The notes under the pieces: model-generated
What the model saw: the letters and a program-made list of their open reading frames with translations, nothing else
The model's database searches: none
Told to the model about the DNA's origin: nothing
Made by a program: the position numbers and the translations under genes
Assembly: GCA_028290305.1 (NCBI GenBank)
Contig: JAQGKC010000189.1
Span: 1-64,000 of the forward strand
Direction of reading: 5' to 3'
Origin: Bradyrhizobium sp.
GTDB lineage: Bacteria > Pseudomonadota > Alphaproteobacteria > Rhizobiales > Xanthobacteraceae
Length of the DNA: 64,000 nt
In this document: piece by piece, positions 42,050-50,560 of the stretch
How the letters are laid out: every line of letters begins with the position of its first letter
Numbering within the stretch: position 1 is the first letter of the stretch

Positions 42050-45000
42050 CTACTCCGTACCCGACATCAGGGCCGCATTGCCGCCGGCTGCTGCCGTATT
42101 AATCGTCACGGTTTGTTCGGTCGCAAAGCGTGGCAAATAATGCGGCCCGCCGGCCTTCGGACCGGTACCTGACAGCCCATGGCCGCCGAACGGCTGCACG
42201 CCGACCACGGCGCCGATCATGTTGCGGTTGACATAGACGTTGCCGACGGAAAGCCGGTCGATCACATCCTCGACGGTGTCGTCGATGCGCGAGTGAATGC
42301 CGAGCGTCAGGCCGTAGCCGGAGCGTTCGATCGATTGCAGCACCCGATCGAGCCTATCGGCGGGATAGCGCACCACATGCAGGATGGGCCCGAAGACTTC
42401 CTCGGTCAGTTGATCGGGACAGGACAATTCGAAAATATGCGGCGCGACATAATTGCCGTCGGGAGCGGTGCCCGCGAAATGCACGCGGGACTCCTTTTTC
42501 ATTCGCGCGATATGGGTCTCCAGCCGCTGCTTCGCCTCGGCGTCGATCACCGGCCCGATATGAACCGCGGCATCGCTGACGTCGCCCATTCTGAGTTCGC
42601 GTGCGGCCCCCGAAATCATCTCGATCATGCGGTCGGCGACATCATCCTGAACGAACAGCAGACGCAATGCCGAGCAGCGCTGCCCGGCCGAGCGAAACGC
42701 CGACGTCACGACGTCGTCGGCGACCTGCTCCGGCAGCGCGGTCGCATCGACGATCATCGCATTGATGCCGCCGGTTTCCGCAATCAGGGGCACGATCGGG
42801 CCGTCCTTGGCGGCCAGCGTTCGGTTGATCGATCTTGCGACTTCGGTCGAGCCGGTGAAGACAACGCCGGCTATATCGGGGTGTGCGACCAGCGCCGCGC
42901 CGATGCTGCCATCGCCTATTGCTAAGTGCAGTGCCGAGGAGGGCACGCCGGCCTCATGCAGCAACCGAACCGCCTCTGCTGCAATCAGCGGCGTTTGTTC
43001 GGCGGGCTTGGCGACCACCGTATTGCCAGCCATCAGCGCCGCCGTGACTTGACCTAAGAAGATCGCCAGCGGAAAATTCCACGGCGAGATAGCGATGAAC
43101 ACGCCACGGCCGCGCAGTTTGAGCACATTGCTCTCGCCGGTGGGCCCCGGCATCGCTTCGCCTTCGCCAAACAGCTTGCGGCCTTCCGCGGCGTAATAGC
43201 GGCAGAAATCAGCGGCTTCGCGGACTTCCGAGAGCGCATCATCGAGCGTCTTGCCGCCCTCGCGCTGCAACAGCGCGATGAACTGCGCCGCTCGATGCTC
43301 CAGCAGATCTGCGGCTTTCTCCAGGATTTCCGCGCGCGTTCCGGCCGGCGTCCGGCTCCATGATTTGAATCCCGCACCGGCCGCCATGACGATGTCGTTT
43401 GTGGCCTCTGGACTAACGTCAATGACGTCGCCGACATCAGGATGGCTCGCCGCCACCGTAGAGACCAAATCGTTCAACGCCACGCGCTCGCCGAATTCGA
43501 TGCCACGCGAATTGGCTCGTTGCGGCCGATAAAGATCATGAGGCAAGGGGATGTTTGGATGTCGCGCGTTGTCGGCGGCGCCGATGATATCGGCCGGACG
43601 GCGCAGCAATGTTGTGACAGGCACTTTATCGTCGGCGGCGAGCGCCACGAATGACGAATTGGCGCCATTCTCCAGGAGGCGCCGCACCAGATAGGCCAGG
43701 AGATCGCGGTGACTGCCGACCGGCGCATAGGTCCGATAGGCCAGTGTCGGACGATCCTGGCTTAATCGCGCATACAGCGCCTCGCCCATGCCATGCAGGC
43801 GCTGGAACTCGAAACCGCCTTCGCCGCCGGCGAGTTCGAGAACGGTTGCGACCGTCAGCGCATTGTGGGTTGCGAATTGCGGAAAGATGCGAGGTCGAAG
43901 CGTCAATAGTTTTTGCGCGCAGGTGATGTAGTTCAGGTCGGTCATCGCCTTGCGGGTAAACACCGGATAGTCATCGAGACCACGCTCCTGCGCGCGCTTG
44001 ATCTCGGTGTCCCAGTAGGCGCCTTTGACCAGCCGCACCATCATCCGCCGGTTCAGCTTTCGCGCCAGCTCATCGGTATAGTCGATCACGGCTTCGGCGC
44101 GTTTCTGGTAGGCCTGGATCGCAAGCCCAAAACCATCCCAGCTTGCGAGCGATGCATCAGTGAATGCGGCCGCGATCACGTCGAGCGACAATTCCAGCCG
44201 ATCCGCTTCCTCGGCATCGACAGTGAAATTCAGGTCATAGGCTTTGGCCCGACGCGCGAGATCGATCAGCCGCGGAACCAGTTCTGGCATTACTCGCTGG
44301 TGGCTCACGGCTTCGTATCGCGGATGCAACGCGGAGAGCTTGACCGAGATGCCGGGCCGATCGGGCAGCGGCCGGTCATCGGCGGCGCGGCCGATGGCCT
44401 CGATCGCGCTGGCGTAGGAATTGAAATAGCGCTCCGCATCGGCGGCGGTGCGCGCGCCTTCGCCGAGCATGTCGAATGAATAGCGCGGAGCCGCGGCCGA
44501 ATGCGACTGTGCCCGCGCAAGCGCTGATTCGATGGTCTCGCCGAGCACGAAATGGCTGCCCATCAGCCGCATCGCCTGGCGGGTGGCGGCGCGCACCGTT
44601 GGAATGCCGAGCCGTTTCGCCAGTCGTCCGATCGTCCCTTGCGGGGTTTCGCCGGGCTGAATCACGCGCGCCGACATCCCGAGCGCCCACGCCGATGCAT
44701 TGACCAGGAAGGCGCTTGATTTGGTTTCGTGGTGCACGAAGTCGCCCTGGCCGAGCTTGTCCTCGATGAACTGGTCGGCGGTGCGCGCGTCCGGCACGCG
44801 CAGCAGGGCTTCTGCGAGCACCATCAGCGCCAGGCCTTCTTTGGTGGAAAGCGCGTACTCGCGAAGCATGTCCTCGACGCCGCCGAGGCGGTCATCATTG
44901 GCGCGGATGGCCTCGATCAGGTGCGTAGCTACGCGGTCGATCCGCGCGTCCTGCACCGCGCTCAGGCGCGCTGTTTCGAGAAGCCGGGCCGCCATGACGC

Positions 45001-45058
45001 CTTCGTCCGGCGCGTAGGGCGCGTTGAATGGCGGAGGGGATACGGGATCGGACGTCAT
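42050..45058 (-). CDS. putA: Bifunctional proline dehydrogenase / P5C dehydrogenase PutA
   Basis: 1002 residues from ATG at 45058 (MTSDPVSPPPFNAPYAPDEG); an ATG at 45094 is in frame. Proline dehydrogenase barrel: FNFTVDAEEADRLELSLDVI-like (LNFTVDAEEADRLELSLDVI), VRLVKGAYWDTEIKRAQERG, FATHNALTVA and FEFQRLHGMGEALY. Aldehyde dehydrogenase part: SPWNFPLAIFLGQVTAALMA, ETGGINAMIVDATALPEQV and the catalytic Cys in SAGQRCSALRLL. It oxidises proline to glutamate with channelling of P5C. The N-terminal ribbon-helix-helix of E. coli PutA is missing, so it does not regulate itself. No putP or Lrp-type regulator is adjacent. Confidence 0.96.
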   Translation of the reverse strand: MTSDPVSPPPFNAPYAPDEGVMAARLLETARLSAVQDARIDRVATHLIEAIRANDDRLGGVEDMLREYALSTKEGLALMVLAEALLRVPDARTADQFIEDKLGQGDFVHHETKSSAFLVNASAWALGMSARVIQPGETPQGTIGRLAKRLGIPTVRAATRQAMRLMGSHFVLGETIESALARAQSHSAAAPRYSFDMLGEGARTAADAERYFNSYASAIEAIGRAADDRPLPDRPGISVKLSALHPRYEAVSHQRVMPELVPRLIDLARRAKAYDLNFTVDAEEADRLELSLDVIAAAFTDASLASWDGFGLAIQAYQKRAEAVIDYTDELARKLNRRMMVRLVKGAYWDTEIKRAQERGLDDYPVFTRKAMTDLNYITCAQKLLTLRPRIFPQFATHNALTVATVLELAGGEGGFEFQRLHGMGEALYARLSQDRPTLAYRTYAPVGSHRDLLAYLVRRLLENGANSSFVALAADDKVPVTTLLRRPADIIGAADNARHPNIPLPHDLYRPQRANSRGIEFGERVALNDLVSTVAASHPDVGDVIDVSPEATNDIVMAAGAGFKSWSRTPAGTRAEILEKAADLLEHRAAQFIALLQREGGKTLDDALSEVREAADFCRYYAAEGRKLFGEGEAMPGPTGESNVLKLRGRGVFIAISPWNFPLAIFLGQVTAALMAGNTVVAKPAEQTPLIAAEAVRLLHEAGVPSSALHLAIGDGSIGAALVAHPDIAGVVFTGSTEVARSINRTLAAKDGPIVPLIAETGGINAMIVDATALPEQVADDVVTSAFRSAGQRCSALRLLFVQDDVADRMIEMISGAARELRMGDVSDAAVHIGPVIDAEAKQRLETHIARMKKESRVHFAGTAPDGNYVAPHIFELSCPDQLTEEVFGPILHVVRYPADRLDRVLQSIERSGYGLTLGIHSRIDDTVEDVIDRLSVGNVYVNRNMIGAVVGVQPFGGHGLSGTGPKAGGPHYLPRFATEQTVTINTAAAGGNAALMSGTE

Positions 45059-45171
45059 GGCATGACCTGAAGTTTCCTCATTCTTATCATGCACCCGGTC
45101 TTGGAATCACAAAACCGCTGCGATAGCTTTCGCGGGATTTTTTGACGTGAGGTGTGGGGGCAGTGGAAGCG

Positions 45172-45837
45172 ATGGACAGGCGGGAACACCGATCTGCCAG
45201 ACCGGGCAAAACCTCAGCGTTTTGCGGTTTTACCGTCTCCCTTGTGGGATCAATCCTGCTTGCCGCCTCGTCGCTGGCGCGCGCGGTCGAATTGAGCCCA
45301 CCGCAGGCGGAGCTGTACAGCACGGTGTCGATTTATCCGCCTTCGGCGAAATCGATGACGGTCTGCTACGGCTTCGTCTGCCGCCGCCGTGAGATCCTCG
45401 ATTTCACGCCCGGCGACCGCAACACGCTGACGCAGATTCTCGCGGCGGGCCGCACGTCAGCCGCGGCCGAACGGGCAGCGGTGCAGAAAGCCGTGATCTG
45501 GTTCGATCGCCGCATGGGGCCGGTGATCGGAACCGACAAGCGCGTCGCGAACGCGGACATCCGCGCGCTTGATGACAAGCACAATTTTGATTGCTGGGAC
45601 ACCACCCGCAACACCACGAGCCTTCTGCTGGTGTTACAGGAATGGGGGCTGTTCAGATATCATGTGGTGGGCGACCCGCATTATCGGGGCAATCCACTGG
45701 TGCTGCAGCTGCCGCACAACACGGCGGTGCTGGTCGAGCGTGCAACCAAGGTCGAGTGGGTCGTCGACATGTGGCCCCGCAGCTACTCGCAGCCGCCGGA
45801 TGTCATGACGCTCGAAAAATGGGTCAAGGAGGATTAA
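45172..45837 (+). CDS. Secreted protein with possible transglutaminase/cysteine-peptidase-like fold
   Basis: About 221 residues from ATG at 45172; a GTG at 45154 is in frame. Signal peptide FCGFTVSLVGSILLAASSLA with cleavage near ARA-VEL. The C-terminal half reads NFDCWDTTRNTTSLLLVLQE, then LPHNTAVLVERATKVEWVVD-MWP. A Cys at the start of a helix, His in a strand and Asp in the following strand (C147, H188, D205 counted from the GTG) are the order of a transglutaminase/BTLCP-type triad. The fold call is inference; no partner such as LapD/LapA is adjacent. Two further Cys (CYGFVC) may form a disulfide. Confidence 0.6.
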   Translation: MDRREHRSARPGKTSAFCGFTVSLVGSILLAASSLARAVELSPPQAELYSTVSIYPPSAKSMTVCYGFVCRRREILDFTPGDRNTLTQILAAGRTSAAAERAAVQKAVIWFDRRMGPVIGTDKRVANADIRALDDKHNFDCWDTTRNTTSLLLVLQEWGLFRYHVVGDPHYRGNPLVLQLPHNTAVLVERATKVEWVVDMWPRSYSQPPDVMTLEKWVKED

Positions 45838-45982
45838 GCGGCCGAACCAGCGCGTTCTGCGCCGCTTCGAATGCACGCAAGAGCGCCGCCCGCTCCCGCC
45901 GAATGTTCTCTGTTTTTTTGAGATGTTCTTGCAAGCCCCGCTCCCGGATTATGTCCGAGAGGGCGCTGTTAGCAACTTAGCA

Positions 45983-46183
45983 TTAAACCTTGAGGTTCTC
46001 GGCCGAAGTCTTGCCGCGATTGGCAACCTCTTCGTATTCAACCGTCTGCCCTTCGTTGAGCGTAGAAAGGCCAGCTTTCTCGACCGCCGAAATATGAACG
46101 AAAACATCTTTGCCGCCACTCGAGGGCTGGATGAATCCAAAACCCTTGGTCGCGTTGAACCACTTCACAGTACCTTTAGCCAT
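45983..46183 (-). CDS. cspA: Cold-shock-domain protein (CspA family)
   Basis: 66 residues from ATG at 46183 ([20 protein letters not shown]). RNP1 (KGFGFIQP) and RNP2 (VFVHISA) are intact. It is a single five-stranded OB fold that binds single-stranded RNA/DNA. Stand-alone gene with a roughly 290-bp upstream region that may hold a long 5' leader. Alphaproteobacteria carry several paralogues, so the specific role (cold or growth phase) is open. Confidence 0.92.
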   Translation of the reverse strand: MAKGTVKWFNATKGFGFIQPSSGGKDVFVHISAVEKAGLSTLNEGQTVEYEEVANRGKTSAENLKV

Positions 46184-46476
46184 CACGTCGTCTCCGCGGG
46201 ATCAAAAACGATAACGAACTGCCGGTCCCCGCAAACCGGCATGTCCGACGGGCGCACGATACGCGTTATAGGCCAAGCTTGATAGCTTAAACGTCATCTT
46301 GATTTAGGCGGAAAACGATCATTATCGCGGCGCATTCGCGCCTTTTTCCCCTTTCGCGATGATTTGACGCGGCTAACCCTCGCAAAATCCGGTCTGGCTC
46401 CAATTTTATGAAAACGGGAACCGCCCCGTCCCGTCCCGCCGATATACACGCGCAAGGTTTAGTTTCGGTCGAATTT

Positions 46477-46806
46477 TCAGTACGTCGCGGCGAGATAATC
46501 GACGATCTTGCCGACGTCCGCATCGTCGATCGGCGCGCCATAGACCTTGATCATCTTGGTCACTTCGGCCTGCCAGAAGTCCTTCTTGGATTTCGACCCG
46601 CGCGGCTGGGTGTTGATGTAATCGGCGGAATGACAGGCCGTGCAATTGTTCTGCGCCGCTTCGAGATTTGGTCCTGGCTTGAACGCAGCGGTTTCGTCCG
46701 GAAGCGTATAGGAGACCGGAGCCGCGCTTGCCGAACCGAGACCCAGTCCCGCGGCGGCGGCAAGCGTGAGGCGAAACGCAAGTGTGAGGAGGAACGAACG
46801 TGTCAT
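46477..46806 (-). CDS. sorB: Sulfite dehydrogenase cytochrome c subunit SorB
   Basis: 109 residues from ATG at 46806, with GAGGGA upstream. Signal peptide (SFLLTLAFRLTLAAAAGLGL, cleavage near ASA-AP), then one haem-c site CTACH (C55, C58, H59) and later distal-Met region VTKMIKVYGAPI. It ends with DVGKIVDYLAATY, a typical C-terminal cytochrome helix. It accepts electrons from SorA in the periplasm and passes them to the respiratory chain. Starts 11 bp after sorA. Confidence 0.88.
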   Translation of the reverse strand: MTRSFLLTLAFRLTLAAAAGLGLGSASAAPVSYTLPDETAAFKPGPNLEAAQNNCTACHSADYINTQPRGSKSKKDFWQAEVTKMIKVYGAPIDDADVGKIVDYLAATY

Positions 46807-46817
46807 GACTGGTTCCC

Positions 46818-48017
46818 TCATGCCGCGGTGACGCGAACGGTTTCGACGACGTTGCGCAAATAGCCCGCCGGATTCCACAGCGGTTCGGTCGGCTGCGTGT
46901 CGCCGGCATTGTTGGTGGCGCGAACTTTAAGTTCGTGGCCGCCCGCCGCGAGTTTCACCGGCAATTTCCATTCGCGGAACGAATATTTTCCGAGATCCTT
47001 GCCGAGCTTTGCCGGTGTCCAGGTCTTGCCGCCATCGAGCGAGACCGCGACTTCCTTGATGCCCTTGCCGCCGTCGAACGCTATCCCCTTCAATACCGTT
47101 CCACCCGGCTTCAATTTCGCGCCATCGGTTACATTGGTGATGAAAGAGCGGACGTTGAGGTAGTTGATCGGGATCGTCGCTTTTGGCGTGGTGCCGGGCT
47201 CGACGCAATTGCACGGCGTGTCCGGAATCCGATAGGCGGATTTCATCCAGAAACCATCGAACACGTTGTCGATCACGGTAATTTCGTTGAGATGCTTTAC
47301 CCAGTAGGTGCCGTAATAGCCTGGGACGACCAGACGAAGCGGAAAACCGTTGAGAAACGGCAAATCCTCGCCGTTCATGCCATAGGCCAGCATCACCTCG
47401 CCATCGCGTGCGTGGTCGATATCGAGCGCCTTGACGAAATCCGGCGTCTTGTCGCTGACCGGTCCGTCCATCCCGTTGAAGGTGACCTGCTTCGCGCCCT
47501 GCTGCACGCCCGCCATGTCGAGTATCGTCTTGAGCGGCACGCCGTGCCAGCGCGCATTGCCCATCGCGCCGTTGCCCAATTGACCGCCGGCGACCCGGGG
47601 ATTGGAAAATCCGCGGCTGTTGCCAGAGCACTGATTGACGGCGACGAGCTCTATTGCGCGGAGTTTCCGGATATCCTTCAACGACAGCTTTAGCGGATGA
47701 TCGACCTTGCCTTTGATCTCCAGCGTGAACTTGTCCGGATCGAGATCGAGCGGCAGATCCGCCAGATGATAGCGGACGAAAAAAGCATTGTTCGGCGTAA
47801 TCGCGCCGTCGTTGAAGATGGAAAATGGCGTCTCGAGCTGCGGCGGGCGGCTGGTCTGGCCGATCATCAGGCGCTTCTGCGGGTATTTTACCAGCGGCCG
47901 TTCGCCATTGTCGAAGGGCAACGTCACGATGTCGAGCGCGAGCGCCCTGAACGAACCGAAACCTGTGGCAAGTGCCGCCATACCGGCGCGCTTGATCATC
48001 TCTCGTCTGTCGAGCAT
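46818..48017 (-). CDS. sorA: Sulfite dehydrogenase molybdenum subunit SorA
   Basis: 399 residues. Export signal at the N-terminus (MLDRREMIKRAGMAALATGF, Tat-like RR with the K of a twin-arginine variant). The sulfite oxidase family is shown by AVNQCSGNSRGF with the Mo-ligating Cys130, NARWHGVPLKTILDMAG, LPFLNGFPLRLVVPGYYGTY and WVKHLNEITVID, plus the C-terminal dimerisation domain (VSLDGGKTWTPAKLG). With the small cytochrome SorB downstream it fits SorAB rather than SoxCD, whose SoxD is larger. It oxidises sulfite to sulfate in the periplasm. Confidence 0.9.
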   Translation of the reverse strand: MLDRREMIKRAGMAALATGFGSFRALALDIVTLPFDNGERPLVKYPQKRLMIGQTSRPPQLETPFSIFNDGAITPNNAFFVRYHLADLPLDLDPDKFTLEIKGKVDHPLKLSLKDIRKLRAIELVAVNQCSGNSRGFSNPRVAGGQLGNGAMGNARWHGVPLKTILDMAGVQQGAKQVTFNGMDGPVSDKTPDFVKALDIDHARDGEVMLAYGMNGEDLPFLNGFPLRLVVPGYYGTYWVKHLNEITVIDNVFDGFWMKSAYRIPDTPCNCVEPGTTPKATIPINYLNVRSFITNVTDGAKLKPGGTVLKGIAFDGGKGIKEVAVSLDGGKTWTPAKLGKDLGKYSFREWKLPVKLAAGGHELKVRATNNAGDTQPTEPLWNPAGYLRNVVETVRVTAA

Positions 48018-48189
48018 CGTGCTTCCTCCGAAGCTTACTATCGAGGCCGGTCGCCACCGGGCTCACTTGCGTAAATGTCGCATTGGAGAGGTCCAAGTCA
48101 ATTTATGTTTTCGGAGCGTGGACAGGTCGTTGCGGCGCAGCAATCCTAAGTCTCACTCGAACGTGATGAAGCGCATCAAACTGCGCGGC

Positions 48190-48225
48190 AAAACAGAAAA
48201 CCCCGGCCGCACGACACGGCCGAGG
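48190..48225 (-). terminator. Intrinsic terminator of the glycine-rich protein gene
   Basis: On the minus strand CCTCGGCCG, loop TGTCGTG, CGGCCGGGG (48225 to 48201), followed by TTTTCTGTTTT. One mismatch in the stem. It begins 30 bp after the stop of the gene at 48255-48500. Confidence 0.85.
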
Positions 48226-48254
48226 ATTTTTGAGTTTAGAGAATCGGGGTTCGA

Positions 48255-48500
48255 TCAATATTCGCAGACATTGATGGTGCGCAGGCGATAGCCGAACGGG
48301 GTGGGGACGCGGCGCACCACATAGCATCCGTCACCGCCATAGCCGCCGACATAGCCGATGCCGAAGCCGCCGAAGTGGTGATGATAGCCACCCCAGCCGC
48401 CGCCCCATCCCCACGGCTTCGCCGAAGCGGCGGAGGGAGCCAGCGCCACGGCGCTGAGGGAAGCTGCGGCGACAAGTCCAAGCGTCAGTTTGCGTAACAT
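48255..48500 (-). CDS. Small secreted glycine-rich protein
   Basis: 81 residues. Signal peptide (MLRKLTLGLVAAASLSAVAL, cleavage near ASA-KP) followed by a Gly/Trp/His/Tyr-rich segment (GWGGGWGGYHHHFGGFGIGY) and a conserved C-terminus CYVVRRVPTPFGYRLRTINV ending CEY. Two Cys could pair. Such proteins are common in Bradyrhizobium-like genomes; function unknown, surface or periplasmic. A good ribosome site (GAGGAGAAC) precedes the ATG and a strong terminator follows. Confidence 0.8.
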   Translation of the reverse strand: MLRKLTLGLVAAASLSAVALAPSAASAKPWGWGGGWGGYHHHFGGFGIGYVGGYGGDGCYVVRRVPTPFGYRLRTINVCEY

Positions 48501-48653
48501 GGTCGTTCTCCTCGAATGATGCGCACTCGGCGCGGGTTGCAGTTGTCAGTCTTACCCACCGCACATCAGTCGCATCGCGGAGAAACGCGGTTCGAGAAAA
48601 CAGCAGATGGTTCGGGACAATTTTCTGAACGGTTGTTCAGAGACGTGCCGGTG

Positions 48654-50390
48654 CTAGGCCGCGACAACATCCAGATTGTCGACCAGGGCGGACAACGTCT
48701 TCGCATGGGCGACAGAGCGGACAGTCATCGGCTCGGCGCGTCCGCGGATCGCGACTTGCTGCTCGGGCAAGCTATCGGCCGGAAGGCCGGCCGTGATGCG
48801 AACCTCTTCCGAAAGGATCGCCTCACAGGCCAGGTTCTTGGTCATGTCCTGCAGCCGTGCCGCGACATTGACCGCATCTCCGAGCGCGGTGAACACCATA
48901 TGGTCGCGGTAGCCGATGTCGCCGATGATTACTTCGCCGCCATGAATGCCGATGCCGAAGCGGATTGGCTCACGCAGATCATGGCTGAGAAATTGATTCA
49001 ATTCGTCGACATTGGCAGCAATCATGGCCGCCGCCCTGAGCGCCTGACGGCAAGCGGTTTGAGGGCCGGTAGCGAGCCCAAACAGCACCAGCTCTCCGTC
49101 GCCGACGAACTGGTTCGGTTGACCGCCGCACTCGATCACCGCCTGTGACACCGCGCCCAGGAAACGGTTGACGATGAACACGGTGTCGAACGGCAGCCGA
49201 TGTTCGGCAAGCCTGGTCGAGCCGCGCATGTCCACGAACATGCTGACCAGATAGCGCTCCTGGCCGATGCGGTGCGGGTGCGAAGCGTGCGCGTTTGCCG
49301 ACATCGTGTGCGGCATGAAGAGTTGGAAGAAGGACAGGTCGTCGGTCGGTCGCAACTGGCAGGCGAGGCGGATGGACGGATCGACCGCTCCGACCCGGTC
49401 AAGCACGAACGCCTCCCGCTGCGACGGCGCCGGCAGCGACGCGCAATCGCCGATCACGCGAATGCGGCAAGTGGAGCAGCGGGCGCGCCCGCCGCACACG
49501 CTTGCATGCGGAACATTATAGCGCAGGCTCGCCTCCAGCACGCTCAAGCCTTTCGGCACCCGAACGGTCCGGCCATTGCCATACGACAGGACAATCATGC
49601 CGCCACGGCGTTCGTTCAGGGCGCGTGCGCCTCTTGCCAGCAACACCAATCCGATCAGGCCGAGGTAGCCGATCAGGAAATAATCCGCGATATCCTCCAG
49701 CGTTCCCTGTTGCGCCGGCGTGCCGACCTGGCGCGGCGAAAGATTATCGGCCTGCCATTCGGCGCTGGCGCTGTCTGCGACGACACCCCGTCCACCCTGA
49801 TAAAAACCCAGCAGAGCCAGCGTTGGCACCAGCACCGCAGCCGCGAGCAGAAATGGCGCTGCACGGTTGAAAAACGCTTTCATTCGCAGCCAGAAATAAA
49901 GACCAATGCTGCCGTGAACCCAGGCGATGGTCAGGACGGCAGACATCAGCCAAATCTTGTACGGCCGCGCGACCCAGAACGAATAAAGCTCCTGCGGATA
50001 GAGCTTTTCGTGTCCGAATAGAGCCTGGCCGAGACGGACACTGACGATATGAGCGATGATGAGTGCCGGGATGCTCAAGCCGAGCACGAGCTGAAGCGGC
50101 TCGATGGCTTTCCAGTGAAATTGCCGGCGCTGGTAAAGCGCCCAGATCCCCAAGCCCGAGTGGATCACTGCCGAACTGTAAAACACCATCGCTACAGGGG
50201 GGAATTGCCAAAGCATGGTGTGGTAGTGGACGCCGGCGGCGAGGGCATCCATCGAAATATTGCCGAGCGCGTGGTTGAGGAAATGGCTGACCAGATAGGC
50301 GTACAGCACCAGCCCACAGACAAGACGGACCTGCCGGACGCTGATGCCGCGGATGAGTTTTTTGAATCTGGTTTGGGTGGGTGCGGTCAT
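48654..50390 (-). CDS. Membrane haem/[2Fe-2S] class III adenylate cyclase (CyaC-like)
   Basis: 578 residues with an unusual order. Residues 18-255: six hydrophobic segments with histidines at helix positions (H36, H40, H77, H114, H159) as in SdhC-like dihaem-b anchors. Residues 265-350: plant-type ferredoxin domain with C299, C305, C308 and C344 (CGGRARCSTC). Residues 380-end: class III cyclase with metal Asp387 (FVDMRGSTRL) and Asp431 (GDGELVLFG), GIGIHGGEVIIGD and TALGDAVNVAARL. Sinorhizobium CyaC is a known redox-controlled cyclase with a dihaem membrane anchor, so quinone/redox-controlled cAMP synthesis is likely. Stand-alone gene. Confidence 0.88.
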   Translation of the reverse strand: MTAPTQTRFKKLIRGISVRQVRLVCGLVLYAYLVSHFLNHALGNISMDALAAGVHYHTMLWQFPPVAMVFYSSAVIHSGLGIWALYQRRQFHWKAIEPLQLVLGLSIPALIIAHIVSVRLGQALFGHEKLYPQELYSFWVARPYKIWLMSAVLTIAWVHGSIGLYFWLRMKAFFNRAAPFLLAAAVLVPTLALLGFYQGGRGVVADSASAEWQADNLSPRQVGTPAQQGTLEDIADYFLIGYLGLIGLVLLARGARALNERRGGMIVLSYGNGRTVRVPKGLSVLEASLRYNVPHASVCGGRARCSTCRIRVIGDCASLPAPSQREAFVLDRVGAVDPSIRLACQLRPTDDLSFFQLFMPHTMSANAHASHPHRIGQERYLVSMFVDMRGSTRLAEHRLPFDTVFIVNRFLGAVSQAVIECGGQPNQFVGDGELVLFGLATGPQTACRQALRAAAMIAANVDELNQFLSHDLREPIRFGIGIHGGEVIIGDIGYRDHMVFTALGDAVNVAARLQDMTKNLACEAILSEEVRITAGLPADSLPEQQVAIRGRAEPMTVRSVAHAKTLSALVDNLDVVAA

Positions 50391-50560
50391 GCGGTTCCGT
50401 CAAGACGCTGGCGGCGATGTTAGAGTTTAATTCGGCGAGTGACCACCTTTCCACATGTCATCCCGGCGTTCGCCGGACGACTGCGGAGGGGGGTCCATGA
50501 AAAACACCTCATTCCTGTCCAGCACGTTGACACCCTATCCGGAGTCGGGGAGAAAGCGCC

